Shown: positions 7,623 through 16,091, numbered from the stretch's first letter. The stretch: 49,061 nt of DNA from a bacterium UBP8_UBA817 (GCA_945888995.1 CAMDBA010000008.1:1-49061), one strand, 5' to 3'. A program made the numbers and translations. Notes: generated by a model not told the origin, from the letters alone.

Positions 7623-8407
7623 TTAACTACTACCGGGAATTGATTTGAAAAAACAGCCTCCTGAGAATTAGTCGATCTCAAGGTAGTCAAAATCGTATAA
7701 GTTCCAGGGGCCAGCTTAGATTTAAGGGGAAGAGAAAGAGAAAGATCGCTACCGGGCAGCAATCGTAAACTTTCTATAGGAATACGCTCTACGACACTTT
7801 TACTACGATCTACTAATAAAGCGGACCCTGTCAGTCCCAAGTGAGTATTTCCGGTATTTTTAAAGGTAAGTTTAGCAACAGGTTTTGCATCATCCATGGT
7901 CACCGAAGAAGTTACAGACAATCCCGATTTTTCAGTTCCTTCGGCCTTATAATAAACAATAGCGCCAAGACGCCCAACCAGTTTTACACTGCTTGTCGAA
8001 ATAATGCCCGGAGCAGAAGGAAGATCGGTTTCAAAAAATACAACGCCGTATAAGCCACCTACGGTAGACAAAGGGGATTTAATCTCAAAATAAACGTCCT
8101 GAGATGCGGACCCTTTTAAAAGAATATTTTCTGTATACAGCTTAATAGAGCCCTTAAGAGAAAACCTTGATTTACCCGGCGTCAAAAACAACTTGGTCTG
8201 GTCGGGATTATACGTCCAGTCTTCGTAATAAACTTTAACGGAGACATCGTCAGAAGAAGTGTTTTCTACAGACACCTTAGCCACCACCGAAGTCCCCGGT
8301 TTACCTGTTAAATAAAGGCTCGGCGGATCAATCGAAATCGAAAAAGCATATGCACCGGAAACAGATACAAGTAAAAAGATAAAAACCCAAAGATAATGTT
8401 TCACCAT
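7619..8407 (-). CDS. PapD-like periplasmic chaperone
   Basis: The 262-aa product has a signal peptide (about residues 1-21, ending GAYA) and two immunoglobulin-like halves. The first begins ISIDPPSLYLTGKPG and continues KVSVENTSSDDVSVKVYYEDWTY, the usual beginning of PapD-superfamily or pilus-chaperone proteins, with GGLYGVVFFET near the domain end. The second half carries KLTFKNTGNTHLGLTGSALLVD and LAPGTYTI. Such chaperones hold unfolded fibre subunits in the periplasm by donating a beta-strand. It lies 9 nt after the third subunit gene and overlaps the usher-like gene (ATGA), fitting a chaperone-usher order. The canonical two conserved basic residues of classical FimC/PapD cannot be placed with confidence, so it is a divergent member. 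Confidence 0.65.
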   Translation of the reverse strand: MVKHYLWVFIFLLVSVSGAYAFSISIDPPSLYLTGKPGTSVVAKVSVENTSSDDVSVKVYYEDWTYNPDQTKLFLTPGKSRFSLKGSIKLYTENILLKGSASQDVYFEIKSPLSTVGGLYGVVFFETDLPSAPGIISTSSVKLVGRLGAIVYYKAEGTEKSGLSVTSSVTMDDAKPVAKLTFKNTGNTHLGLTGSALLVDRSKSVVERIPIESLRLLPGSDLSLSLPLKSKLAPGTYTILTTLRSTNSQEAVFSNQFPVVVK

Positions 8408-8416
8408 ATCCCCCCT

Positions 8417-9070
8417 TTATTGACTCTCTATCAGAAAATTTACAGTTCCGGAATAAATACCGGCTTGCTTAGCCGCCGGAACAATAATGCCAAACTGAAC
8501 CGTAATTTCAGTTCCCATATTAGTTCCAAGTGTAAGATGATTGCGATCAATCGAATTACTGGTATAGACTGTCTGATTAACCCCCGCTCCAAGAAAAGAG
8601 GTGGGTGAAGTAGCTCCTGAAAAACTCGCAGCCATTTCAGGGGAATTAGACGAATCGCGCCAGCCTGTATGATTGGTTGGATTCCCGGGCGCCGCGTAAA
8701 CACCAGCATAGACAGCAAACCATTTGAAATTATCAATCCCAAGCGTAACGGAAGAATCCGAATTCAATGTCAAAACGCCTGAATTAATAACGAGTTTCCA
8801 AGGCGTATCCGTATCATTATAAGCCCGAATAACAACCCCGGGACGTGAATTATTACTGGAAAGCCCCGCAGTAAAAGCTTCTTGAGACCGAGGAAGATCA
8901 AAATTAGTGTCCCCTGCAGTAAATGGATTGCCAGCCTGGTTCATAAAAATTAACGGCGTTGTAAGCGAATCAACAGATGTAGCGTCACTTACCTTATAGG
9001 CAACCGAAGAAAACCCGAAAGAAGCAGACGCCGTTAAAACAAGAATAAAAAAGGTCAGTAAACTACGCAT
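8417..9070 (-). CDS. Secreted fimbrial-subunit-like protein C
   Basis: A 217-aa protein with a signal peptide (about residues 1-20, ending SFGF). It is a divergent relative of the two genes upstream: GDTNFDLP (53-60) stands where they have PGDxKxDIP, TPWKLVINSG parallels their PW/W-F-L-Q-V strand, and the end (AGIYSGTVNFLIESQ) parallels their G-Y-x-T-x-V-K-F-T-x-T-E. It is longer, mainly in a Pro/Gly/Ser-rich loop (about 125-160). Its ATG overlaps the previous stop by 1 nt. A minor or tip subunit of the proposed surface fibre is the inferred role. Confidence 0.55.
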   Translation of the reverse strand: MRSLLTFFILVLTASASFGFSSVAYKVSDATSVDSLTTPLIFMNQAGNPFTAGDTNFDLPRSQEAFTAGLSSNNSRPGVVIRAYNDTDTPWKLVINSGVLTLNSDSSVTLGIDNFKWFAVYAGVYAAPGNPTNHTGWRDSSNSPEMAASFSGATSPTSFLGAGVNQTVYTSNSIDRNHLTLGTNMGTEITVQFGIIVPAAKQAGIYSGTVNFLIESQ

Positions 9071-9582
9071 TATTCAGTAAGTGTAAATTTGACCAACGTG
9101 GCATATTGCCCGGCCCGCTGATTTTGGGGCAAAGCAAGTTTAAACTTAAAAAAGTTATTGGTACCGTTCGGAAGATTAATCCCTTCGGCGTCAGTTGACT
9201 CATATACTGTAATAGGCAGAGTCGCAAACTTATCTTCACCTGTGCCATACCATTTTCCGGCACCCTCAGTCCATCCGTACCAATAAAAATTCTGATTCTC
9301 TATCACACGGTCGCCGTCACGAAAATCAGTCGCAGCACTAACTTTCAGGGACCACTTTTGACCGCTATTAGATCTTGATGTCACTTTAATTCCGGTTGGC
9401 GGAATATCATATTTCACATCGCCCGGACGCATGGCGCCGAAATCAATGTCCGTACGATCCAAAGTTAATTCAAAAATTGATTTAACCGTCACAGTTGCAA
9501 CGGCCAACTGAATGGTAGTCGCCGCATAAAGAGAAGATGCTGACAGAACCAAAAGAAATAAACCTAATACTAATCTTTTCAT
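9070..9582 (-). CDS. Secreted fimbrial-subunit-like protein B
   Basis: A 170-aa protein with a signal peptide (about residues 1-20, ending LYAA). It contains IDFGAMRPGDVKYDIP (45-60), WSLKVSAATDF and the C-terminal strand GQYATLVKFTLTE. The same three landmarks occur in the 9602-10177 product, so they are paralogues. The small beta-rich fold with a conserved final strand resembles fimbrial or spore-coat-U type subunits, and the DFG-x-PGD motif is also reminiscent of WxL-like surface proteins; I cannot assign a named family. A strong AGGAGGA site lies just upstream of the ATG. It is probably the major or adaptor subunit. Confidence 0.58.
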   Translation of the reverse strand: MKRLVLGLFLLVLSASSLYAATTIQLAVATVTVKSIFELTLDRTDIDFGAMRPGDVKYDIPPTGIKVTSRSNSGQKWSLKVSAATDFRDGDRVIENQNFYWYGWTEGAGKWYGTGEDKFATLPITVYESTDAEGINLPNGTNNFFKFKLALPQNQRAGQYATLVKFTLTE

Positions 9583-9601
9583 GTTGATATCCTCCTAGTT
9601 T

Positions 9602-10177
9602 TTACTCAGTCATTGTAAATTTAACAGTCGTCTGGTAAGTACCCTGCAATGCATCAGTGGGAACCACTACGCCAAATCTCAAGTCGACTAAAGTCGACAA
9701 TGTCACCTTATCGGCAATCCCGGAGGAATAAATCAAAACCGGAGAGGTTGTCATGGTAAAAGATTGTCCGGGTGGCGGGGTATTAATGGTACCCGGAGCA
9801 GGACTAACACCTTGATACTCTGAATAAATCGGGTACCAATGCAATATCGACAATGGAAGCGTCGCCGCAACACTGGTAGCCGTATTTATGAAGTCTGATG
9901 AAGCAGAAACTTGTAAAAACCAAGGATTCCCAGCATTAGTAACCGCTGTTATGCGTAGACCCGGATCTGTTAACGGGATATCAAACTTTGCATCACCCGG
10001 CGTCACTTTACCAAAATCCAATTGAGCGGTATTGATTCCAAGAGAAAAATTTTGAGCGACAGTAAGCTGAACCGGAAGCGAAATTCGGCTTGCAGCAGAT
10101 GCCAAAGAAGAAAAAATAAACACAAAAAAAAGCGAGTGACAGATAATTACCAATAACGATTTAGACTTATTTCTCAT
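9602..10177 (-). CDS. Secreted fimbrial-subunit-like protein A
   Basis: First gene of the five-gene operon, 191 aa, with a signal peptide (about residues 1-28, ending ASA). Landmarks are LDFGKVTPGDAKFDIP (53-68), WFLQVSASSDF and the C-terminal strand GTYQTTVKFTMTE, shared with the 9070-9582 product. The middle holds a Pro/Thr-rich insertion (about 125-150). The mature protein is predicted to be all-beta. A promoter with 17-nt spacing lies directly upstream, and the ATG is only 11 nt from the -10 box. As first gene it may be the most abundant subunit, but this is inference. Confidence 0.58.
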   Translation of the reverse strand: MRNKSKSLLVIICHSLFFVFIFSSLASAASRISLPVQLTVAQNFSLGINTAQLDFGKVTPGDAKFDIPLTDPGLRITAVTNAGNPWFLQVSASSDFINTATSVAATLPLSILHWYPIYSEYQGVSPAPGTINTPPPGQSFTMTTSPVLIYSSGIADKVTLSTLVDLRFGVVVPTDALQGTYQTTVKFTMTE

Positions 10178-10188
10178 AATAACCCCAT

Positions 10189-10217
10189 ATTATCTTTCAA
10201 TCGCTGTTTTTATACAA
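10189..10217 (-). promoter_or_regulatory. Promoter of the fimbrial-like operon
   Basis: On the minus strand, -35 TTGTAT (10212-10217) and -10 GATAAT (10189-10194) are separated by 17 nt. The ATG at 10177 is 11 nt after the -10, so the leader is only a few nt, with GGGG as the only possible ribosome site. The -35 box overlaps the T-run of the preceding terminator, packing the end of one transcript onto the start of the next. Confidence 0.6.
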
Positions 10218-10254
10218 AAAAAGAGTGCCCTACTATAATAGCAAGGCACTCTTT
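10214..10254 (-). terminator. Intrinsic terminator of the CIA30-like gene
   Basis: AAAGAGTGCC (10220-10229) pairs perfectly with GGCACTCTTT (10245-10254). On the minus strand the stem is followed by a run of T residues, ending the transcript of the 10269-11135 gene before the fimbrial-like operon starts. Confidence 0.85.
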
Positions 10255-10268
10255 GATTTAAATTTATC

Positions 10269-11135
10269 TTATCTACGGTACAAGCTAATTGAGTCGATTC
10301 TGCAATCAATCTTACCAACAGCTTTTCTAGAGGAAGACGCAATAATTTGCATCTGTAAAAGACCACCGGAAGTTTTGAGTTGAGAAGGATTAAACTTATC
10401 GTCACCAACACCAGGATTTTCATCTTCAAATTCGGTGAAAGGAACTTTAACAACTCTCCATCCGGTCCAATTGACAGGGATGCGAGTAACGTAAAGATCA
10501 TCAGCAGAAGGCGCATACCCTTTTCCTGGAGCTGTATCAACAACCCAGTTACCGTTATCGTCATCATACAATTCGATTTTCAATGTACCGCTATCTTCGC
10601 CATTTCCGAAAATCGTAAATACTAAACCTTTAAATTCAGACGCATCAAGACCTAAATAAACACCTAAGCCCCCGATGTAAGAATTAACGGTAGAACCTTC
10701 TAATACAAGTGATTTCTTTCCTAATCCTTTGTATTCAGAAATATTATTGTTTCCAACAGAGAGTAATAAACGATCAAATTTCCACCACTCTGGGTTAGCA
10801 GAAAAATCACCGTCTTCATAATCATCAACAACCTGAACAGCTGGCTTCACAACTTTCTTTTCAGGAATCTCAACACCCGCAACAACTACCGGCAGATCTT
10901 TTTGAGGAGCCGGCTTTAAAAGCTTAGCCCCTTTGATTGAAACATTTGCAGTTGAAACATTTGCAGTTGAAACTGCTTTTCTATCTACGGCTGCAACCTG
11001 GGCAACAGTAACGTTAACCGATGTTGGTATCATTCTGATCTCTAAATTATCTGAAGTACCGCCTGCGGATTGGGCAGCAAATGCAGCAGTTGATAACAAA
11101 GCCACAACAGAAATCGTCGCTACAACATTCTTCAT
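10269..11135 (-). CDS. Secreted CIA30/CBM11-like domain protein
   Basis: A 288-aa secreted protein. A signal peptide (about residues 1-20, ending AFA) is followed by a low-complexity Val/Ala/Lys/Pro linker (about 35-100) containing VSTANVSTANVS. A beta-sandwich then runs from DDYEDGDFSANPEWWKFD (about 104-121) to IDCRIDSISLYRR at the end, the pattern of galactose-binding-like CIA30/CBM11 domains, with GWRVVKVPFTEF in the middle. It probably binds a glycan or cell-surface component; no catalytic motif is seen. A consensus AGGAGGA ribosome site (11142-11148), an extended -10 promoter inside tilS and a terminator suggest an independently and strongly expressed gene. The link to the neighbouring fimbrial-like operon is only positional. 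Confidence 0.55.
   Translation of the reverse strand: MKNVVATISVVALLSTAAFAAQSAGGTSDNLEIRMIPTSVNVTVAQVAAVDRKAVSTANVSTANVSIKGAKLLKPAPQKDLPVVVAGVEIPEKKVVKPAVQVVDDYEDGDFSANPEWWKFDRLLLSVGNNNISEYKGLGKKSLVLEGSTVNSYIGGLGVYLGLDASEFKGLVFTIFGNGEDSGTLKIELYDDDNGNWVVDTAPGKGYAPSADDLYVTRIPVNWTGWRVVKVPFTEFEDENPGVGDDKFNPSQLKTSGGLLQMQIIASSSRKAVGKIDCRIDSISLYRR
10937..10973. repeat. 15-nt tandem repeat in the linker of the CIA30-like gene
   Basis: TTGAAACATTTGCAG occurs at 10937-10951 and 10952-10966, then a partial copy to 10973. It stays in frame and encodes the STANV repeat, a likely slippage or duplication product in the linker. Confidence 0.85.
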
Positions 11136-11162
11136 ATTTTATCCTCCTATATATTTTGGAAT

Positions 11163-12563
11163 TTACTTTATACCAAAAACTTCTACTTTCAAAACATATA
11201 GCCCGAGTGCATTCCATGCATAGTTTGAAGAAGCTTTATAATTCGAAATCCATAGTAATTCATCATCTACAAAAAGTAAAGGCACTCTATTACGAATTTC
11301 AAAGGGGACCTTGAGCTCAATTAGAATTTTCTTTAATGACGTTAAAATAGATGAAAATGCAACACGCTCACCTACCCGTCTGTTTCGAATAATAAATGTT
11401 TTTTTGGCAAATTTTTCCATTGGCAAATACAAAACAGACTTGCCAGAAGACGGTTCAGGCGACAAAAGTACGCTAAATTGAAAAGAAAGATTAGCCTCAG
11501 GAATAGCAAGCGTTGCAGGAATAGACTCAACTGCATATTGATAGTCCAAACAAGATTGCAAACATACGGGCTCGATAACTAACTGGGTTTGATTGCGAAG
11601 AGCCCGAAAGCCACCGGACAAATTTATCTGCTTCCCACTCTGACCAGAAAGTAGCTTCCAAACAGCCAGGACCTGTTTAGATGAAATCTCCACTTCATAT
11701 CCGATAACAGAGTGAATCATGTCAAAAATAAGCTGCTTTTGAATAAAAGGATGAATATTATCAAATATTCCTAACTCAATAGCGCCTCGGCCGGCTGTGT
11801 AGTGAATATGCGCTTTTAAGGGTGAAAGCACACTGGCCAGATAAGTCTGCGAGTCATCAAGATAGTCAATAATATTACCTATCGTATGACGATATGACGG
11901 ATTCATTTCTTCCACAACCGGCAAAAGACGCTGCCGAATAAGATTACGGGTATAAATCAGACTATGATTGCTCTCATCCTCACAAAATGGGATTTTGTTA
12001 TCTTCCAGATAGGCCAAAATATCAGCCTTTGAAACCTGTAAAAGAGGACGTATAAGACGAAGGCGATGGTAAAGCGTCAGTGGTTTAATAGAGCCCAAGC
12101 CGGTTTTAGCGCCTCGGATCAACCGATGAAAGAATGTCTCGCAAACATCATCCTGGTGATGCGCCAGCAAGACTTTAGTAATACCAAAAGATTCAGACAG
12201 ACGTCCAAAAGCTTCCAATCGAAGTTGGCGACCGGCCGTTTCGGTAGAAACCCGACATGAGGCAGCATAGCCTTTAACATCAAGCGATTCCGTAACAAAT
12301 CGACAACCGATCTTGACACATAGAGACTCTACAAAAAGCTGTTCCTGCATAGCCGCTTCAAGACGAAGCCCATGATTAAAGTAAACCACAATAAACGGAA
12401 GCTCTGAAGAATAATTCAGATAATAGTGAGATAAAAATATCAATAAAAAAACCGAATCAGCACCACCGGAACAGCCAATGAACAGGCGATCACCAGGCTC
12501 AAAAAGCGCATGAGTTTTAATATAGTGTTCAATCTTCGCGAAAATCAAAGAAGGATGGCTCAC
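11163..12563 (-). CDS. tilS: tRNA(Ile)-lysidine synthetase
   Basis: TilS modifies C34 of the CAU-anticodon tRNA-Ile to lysidine so that it reads AUA; the gene is essential in most bacteria. The 466-aa protein has the PP-loop ATPase motif SGGADS at residues 32-37, the family's VVYFNHGLR and LAHHQDDVCETFFHRLIRG segments, and a C-terminal TilS domain (about 385-460, IIRNRRVGERV to LLWISNY). Length is close to B. subtilis TilS. It follows argS by 9 nt and shares its operon with the SLH protein gene and probably the upstream tRNA cluster. The last codons carry a promoter for the next gene. Confidence 0.93.
   Translation of the reverse strand: MSHPSLIFAKIEHYIKTHALFEPGDRLFIGCSGGADSVFLLIFLSHYYLNYSSELPFIVVYFNHGLRLEAAMQEQLFVESLCVKIGCRFVTESLDVKGYAASCRVSTETAGRQLRLEAFGRLSESFGITKVLLAHHQDDVCETFFHRLIRGAKTGLGSIKPLTLYHRLRLIRPLLQVSKADILAYLEDNKIPFCEDESNHSLIYTRNLIRQRLLPVVEEMNPSYRHTIGNIIDYLDDSQTYLASVLSPLKAHIHYTAGRGAIELGIFDNIHPFIQKQLIFDMIHSVIGYEVEISSKQVLAVWKLLSGQSGKQINLSGGFRALRNQTQLVIEPVCLQSCLDYQYAVESIPATLAIPEANLSFQFSVLLSPEPSSGKSVLYLPMEKFAKKTFIIRNRRVGERVAFSSILTSLKKILIELKVPFEIRNRVPLLFVDDELLWISNYKASSNYAWNALGLYVLKVEVFGIK
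11167..11172 (-). promoter_or_regulatory. Extended -10 promoter for the CIA30-like gene
   Basis: Inside the 3' end of tilS the minus strand reads TGG then TATAAA (11167-11172), an extended -10 element; the -35 region is poor. A start near 11160 would give a leader of about 25 nt containing the AGGAGGA ribosome site at 11142-11148. Confidence 0.5.
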
Positions 12564-12572
12564 GAAAAGTTC

Positions 12573-14135
12573 CTACATTTTTTCAGGGGCGGATATTCCT
12601 AAGAGACCGAAACAAAGCCGGAAAACTTCGCGAACCTGCAATAACAAGTACAAACGTTTTGCCTTATCGGGGCCGGTCGCTTTCATAATTGGGCAGGCTT
12701 CATAAAAATTATGAAAAGTCCTAGCTAAATCTGTTAGATATTGAACCAACCTATGTGGAGAAAGCATCAAAGCCGTATCATAAATATCATCGTAAATTTG
12801 CAAGGCTTTTAACAGCAAAGTCCTTTCTTCTGGAAGGAGCACAAGCGATTCAAGGTTATTAAATGGTCCCAATATGCCAACTTTTTCAACAATACTACAC
12901 ATCCGCGCGTGGGCATATTGAACATAGTAAACCGGATTTTCAGACGACTTTCTGCTAGCCAATTCAAGATCAAAGTCCAATTGAGTATCTGCACTTTTTT
13001 GAATCAGAAAAAACCGGGTTGCATCTACACCGATCTCATCAATCACCTCATCTAACGAAACCATCTCGCCCGTTCTCTTAGACATGCGAACAGGCTCTCC
13101 ATTTCGAAAGAGAGAGACTAATTGACCGATCAGAACATGGAAGCCTTGATCCGTATCAAACTTATCCCCGAAAAGGCCGGCTAACGCAGCTCTGACACGA
13201 GGAACATAGCCATGATGATCCGCCCCCCAAATATTAAGCAACCGAGTAAATCCGCGATCTATTTTATCCACATGATAGGCGACATCCACCGCAAAATAGG
13301 TAAGATTACCATCGGCTTTAATTAAAACACGGTCTTTTTCATCGCCAAACCGTGAAGAAGCAAACCATAAAGCGCCATCCTGTTCGTAAGTAAGACCTTT
13401 TTCTTTCATCAAGCTCAACGCTTGACTCACCTTTCCATTGTTATGAAGGCTTTTTTCGGAATACCAGGAATCGAACTCCACATCCAGACGCCGGAGAGTT
13501 TGAATCTGGCGATCCAGCATCACCTGAATCGGATCGTCATAAGATTTAGCCAACTCCAAAATATAATCACCGTGATACCCGTCTTCAGGTATCGGATCAC
13601 CGGCACGAGCGGCATCGACACTTCGATAAAAGTTTTTAATTTGGTTACCGGCATCATTTATATAAAACTCTCGGGTAATATCAGCACCTGAAAATCTTAA
13701 AATTCGGGCCATAACATCACCTAAAACAGCCCACCGGCCATGGCCGACATGCAATGGTCCCGTAGGATTCGCCGACACATACTCTAACAAGGTACGGGAC
13801 TGATCATGAGATGGGAAGCGGTCTCTTTTTTCAAAAAGGGCCTCTAGCCGCGACCATAAAAATCGGTCCGATAACCGAACATTTACAAACCCGTTTATTG
13901 GAGTGAATGTTAAATAGTCATTAAAGGCAGGATCTGCAGCTAACTTTTCACAGAGCATTTCAGCGATTTTTTGCGGTGCAAACCTTAAAGACTTGGCTAA
14001 CAAAAAGGCAACATTAGTCGAATAATCACCATATGACGTATTATTCGGCACATCCAAGCGTGCATCCAAATCAGGCCGATCAAGATAAATGGCAATTGCA
14101 GCGGAGAGCTGCTTTTCAAGCGTATATTTGATCAT
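12573..14135 (-). CDS. argS: Arginyl-tRNA synthetase
   Basis: Class I synthetase that charges tRNA-Arg. The 520-aa product has an N-terminal Add-1-like region (residues 1-90), the HIGH motif as HVGH (129-132, after SANPTGPLHVGHGR), and the KMSKS-equivalent MSKRTGE near residue 350, followed by DATRFFL. The all-alpha anticodon-binding domain ends the protein. It is slightly shorter than E. coli ArgS (577 aa) but within the family range. It starts immediately after the SLH gene stop and ends 9 nt before tilS, giving a translation-related operon. Confidence 0.95.
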   Translation of the reverse strand: MIKYTLEKQLSAAIAIYLDRPDLDARLDVPNNTSYGDYSTNVAFLLAKSLRFAPQKIAEMLCEKLAADPAFNDYLTFTPINGFVNVRLSDRFLWSRLEALFEKRDRFPSHDQSRTLLEYVSANPTGPLHVGHGRWAVLGDVMARILRFSGADITREFYINDAGNQIKNFYRSVDAARAGDPIPEDGYHGDYILELAKSYDDPIQVMLDRQIQTLRRLDVEFDSWYSEKSLHNNGKVSQALSLMKEKGLTYEQDGALWFASSRFGDEKDRVLIKADGNLTYFAVDVAYHVDKIDRGFTRLLNIWGADHHGYVPRVRAALAGLFGDKFDTDQGFHVLIGQLVSLFRNGEPVRMSKRTGEMVSLDEVIDEIGVDATRFFLIQKSADTQLDFDLELASRKSSENPVYYVQYAHARMCSIVEKVGILGPFNNLESLVLLPEERTLLLKALQIYDDIYDTALMLSPHRLVQYLTDLARTFHNFYEACPIMKATGPDKAKRLYLLLQVREVFRLCFGLLGISAPEKM

Positions 14136-15926
14136 TTAGATACCTATACCTTCCATTTTCTTTACTACCTGTGGACACCAAATCAAAAACGAAATCAAGT
14201 CAGCTTTTTGAATAGATTGCGTCGGATTAAAGGCCGGTCCATCGGAAATGAGCTGGTACTTTAACGCAGTCTTTAATAAATTGACAGTATCCGGAGTCAC
14301 ATCGGAAAAAGACAGTTTTATCTGATCATATTCGGTAGAGATTAAGGGCATCAATCTTGATGCTTGTACCACTAAATTAAGCGCCTCAATACGCGTAACC
14401 GGCTTATCAGGATAAAAACAGCTCGTATCATCTAAGAGTATCCATCCGTGCTGCAAAAAAACCTGAATAGCAGGATAATCAGGATCTGACACATCTAAAT
14501 CTAACACCGGTAGCGCCGATAAATTATTAGTCGAGATATCGCAAAAGCGCGTAATAAAGGCACACAAAGCTTTTCGCGTAATGATTTGCTTAGGCAAAAA
14601 TGCCGGCGCGCTATCCAATAACCCAATATATTTTAATTTTGCGGCAGTCTTATCAAACCAATGGCCGGCTAAATCAGGATAAGATTCCGCATAAAAGACT
14701 TTTAGCTTACCTTGACGCGTAAAGGCATCTAATAAAATCTCGTTCTTTCCTAAACTTAGAGGCAGAGTGAATATAAAATGGCCTTTAATATCCGGCATAA
14801 TAACCTGGCCGTTAGCAGAAAATTCTTGTGCCGGAGAAATGACCCCTTTGACTTGTATAAAAGGTCGGGTAACCCAATCTGAATCGGCAGGCTCCAGAAT
14901 GTCAATTCGCTGACTGGCTAAATATGCCTGCTTATATTGAGTTATAAATTGATCGATAGAGGCTTGGATCTCGGCCTGACGTTCCGGTGAAATATCAAAC
15001 CCTGTTTCAAAATCCACACGTTGAACACCCGGCATTTGAAGCGGCAAAAGCTGAACCCATTTCCGAAAAACCTCACGACTTATCAGCCCTTTAATATCCA
15101 ATGGCACGCCCACAGGGAGCATCACTTTTTCTAAAGCCGTTCGTAAATATGGAGCGGCCCAATGTGAACTGACCAGTGTATTGGCCGGGAGCGCGGATTT
15201 AGAAGTTGAAAGCGGAATCGAGAGAAGATCAAATATCCCAGACAAGTAATCTAAAAGCGAAATCGGCATGTCCGGTTTAAATGAACCGTCCAAAAATAAC
15301 GACATCCAATCTACGGATAAGACTTTGACAATAGAGGGGTATGCCCAATAAGCAGAAGGTACATCAGAAATACTGACAATCGGCACGGGGGGCAACTTAG
15401 ATACGGCCGGTAAAGAAGCCAGAAAAGCAGCAAATTCCGCACGGGTAACAGGAGACTTTAAATCCGAAGGGGATATGGCTGAATTCAAAATTTTAATCGA
15501 ATCAAATACAGCAGCCAAGGCGCGTGAATTAGCTTGCGGATCCTTATAAAAAACTCGCTTTTTTATCGTAATAACATTAAATTTATAATCTAAATATGAA
15601 ATTAGAATCGTCTGTTTTTGCCCTGGAGAAAACGGCAGCGCACAAATAAAACGCCCATCCGGACGCACTTCAACGGAAACGCCGTTCACAAATACAGGCG
15701 TGCCCAAACGGTTCATACCACGAACCGTAATATTAGAGGTAGACGCGATAAGTTGATCAGAAGGAGAATACATTTCAAATGGAACTGATGGTGAAACCAG
15801 GCTCATTTGTTTAGTGTTCTGACTTAAGGCCCAAACCGAGGCAGGCTGAATGCCTAAAAAAAAGCAACTCAATAAAAGAATATATCCTGCTACCTTCACT
15901 GTCATTCCCACCTGTTTATTGCCCAT
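14136..15926 (-). CDS. SLH-domain surface protein with Ig-like modules
   Basis: A 596-aa exported protein. A signal peptide (about residues 1-33, ending VWA) precedes a first Ig-like module (about 53-125, PSDQLIASTSNITVRG then GRFICALPFSPG), SLH-like repeats (about 155-300, with FAAFLASL, YWAYPSIVKVLSVDWM), a second Ig-like module (about 345-415, repeating GHFIFTLPLSLG), and more SLH-like repeats to the end (PDLAGHWFDKTAAKLKYIGLL, VTRIEALNLVV). SLH domains tether proteins to the cell wall or pyruvylated polymer. The ATG at 15926 is preferred over a TTG at 15929. It begins about 27 nt after a tRNA and has no separate promoter that I can see. Its place in front of argS and tilS is odd for a surface protein. 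Confidence 0.7.
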   Translation of the reverse strand: MGNKQVGMTVKVAGYILLLSCFFLGIQPASVWALSQNTKQMSLVSPSVPFEMYSPSDQLIASTSNITVRGMNRLGTPVFVNGVSVEVRPDGRFICALPFSPGQKQTILISYLDYKFNVITIKKRVFYKDPQANSRALAAVFDSIKILNSAISPSDLKSPVTRAEFAAFLASLPAVSKLPPVPIVSISDVPSAYWAYPSIVKVLSVDWMSLFLDGSFKPDMPISLLDYLSGIFDLLSIPLSTSKSALPANTLVSSHWAAPYLRTALEKVMLPVGVPLDIKGLISREVFRKWVQLLPLQMPGVQRVDFETGFDISPERQAEIQASIDQFITQYKQAYLASQRIDILEPADSDWVTRPFIQVKGVISPAQEFSANGQVIMPDIKGHFIFTLPLSLGKNEILLDAFTRQGKLKVFYAESYPDLAGHWFDKTAAKLKYIGLLDSAPAFLPKQIITRKALCAFITRFCDISTNNLSALPVLDLDVSDPDYPAIQVFLQHGWILLDDTSCFYPDKPVTRIEALNLVVQASRLMPLISTEYDQIKLSFSDVTPDTVNLLKTALKYQLISDGPAFNPTQSIQKADLISFLIWCPQVVKKMEGIGI

Positions 15927-15953
15927 CAAACCCCCAAATATTCAAACCGAAGC

Positions 15954-16029
<76 letters not shown>

Positions 16030-16047
16030 AAAACGCTATTCATGCAC

Positions 16048-16078
16048 CTATGCATCCCAATTAAAGCGGGATGCATAG
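16048..16078. other. 11-bp hairpin between tRNAs
   Basis: CTATGCATCCC (16048-16058) and GGGATGCATAG (16068-16078) form a perfect stem with a 9-nt loop. No T-run follows on the minus strand, so it is probably a processing or stabilising hairpin within the tRNA precursor rather than a terminator. Confidence 0.65.
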
Positions 16079-16091
16079 TTTAACCAAAAAG

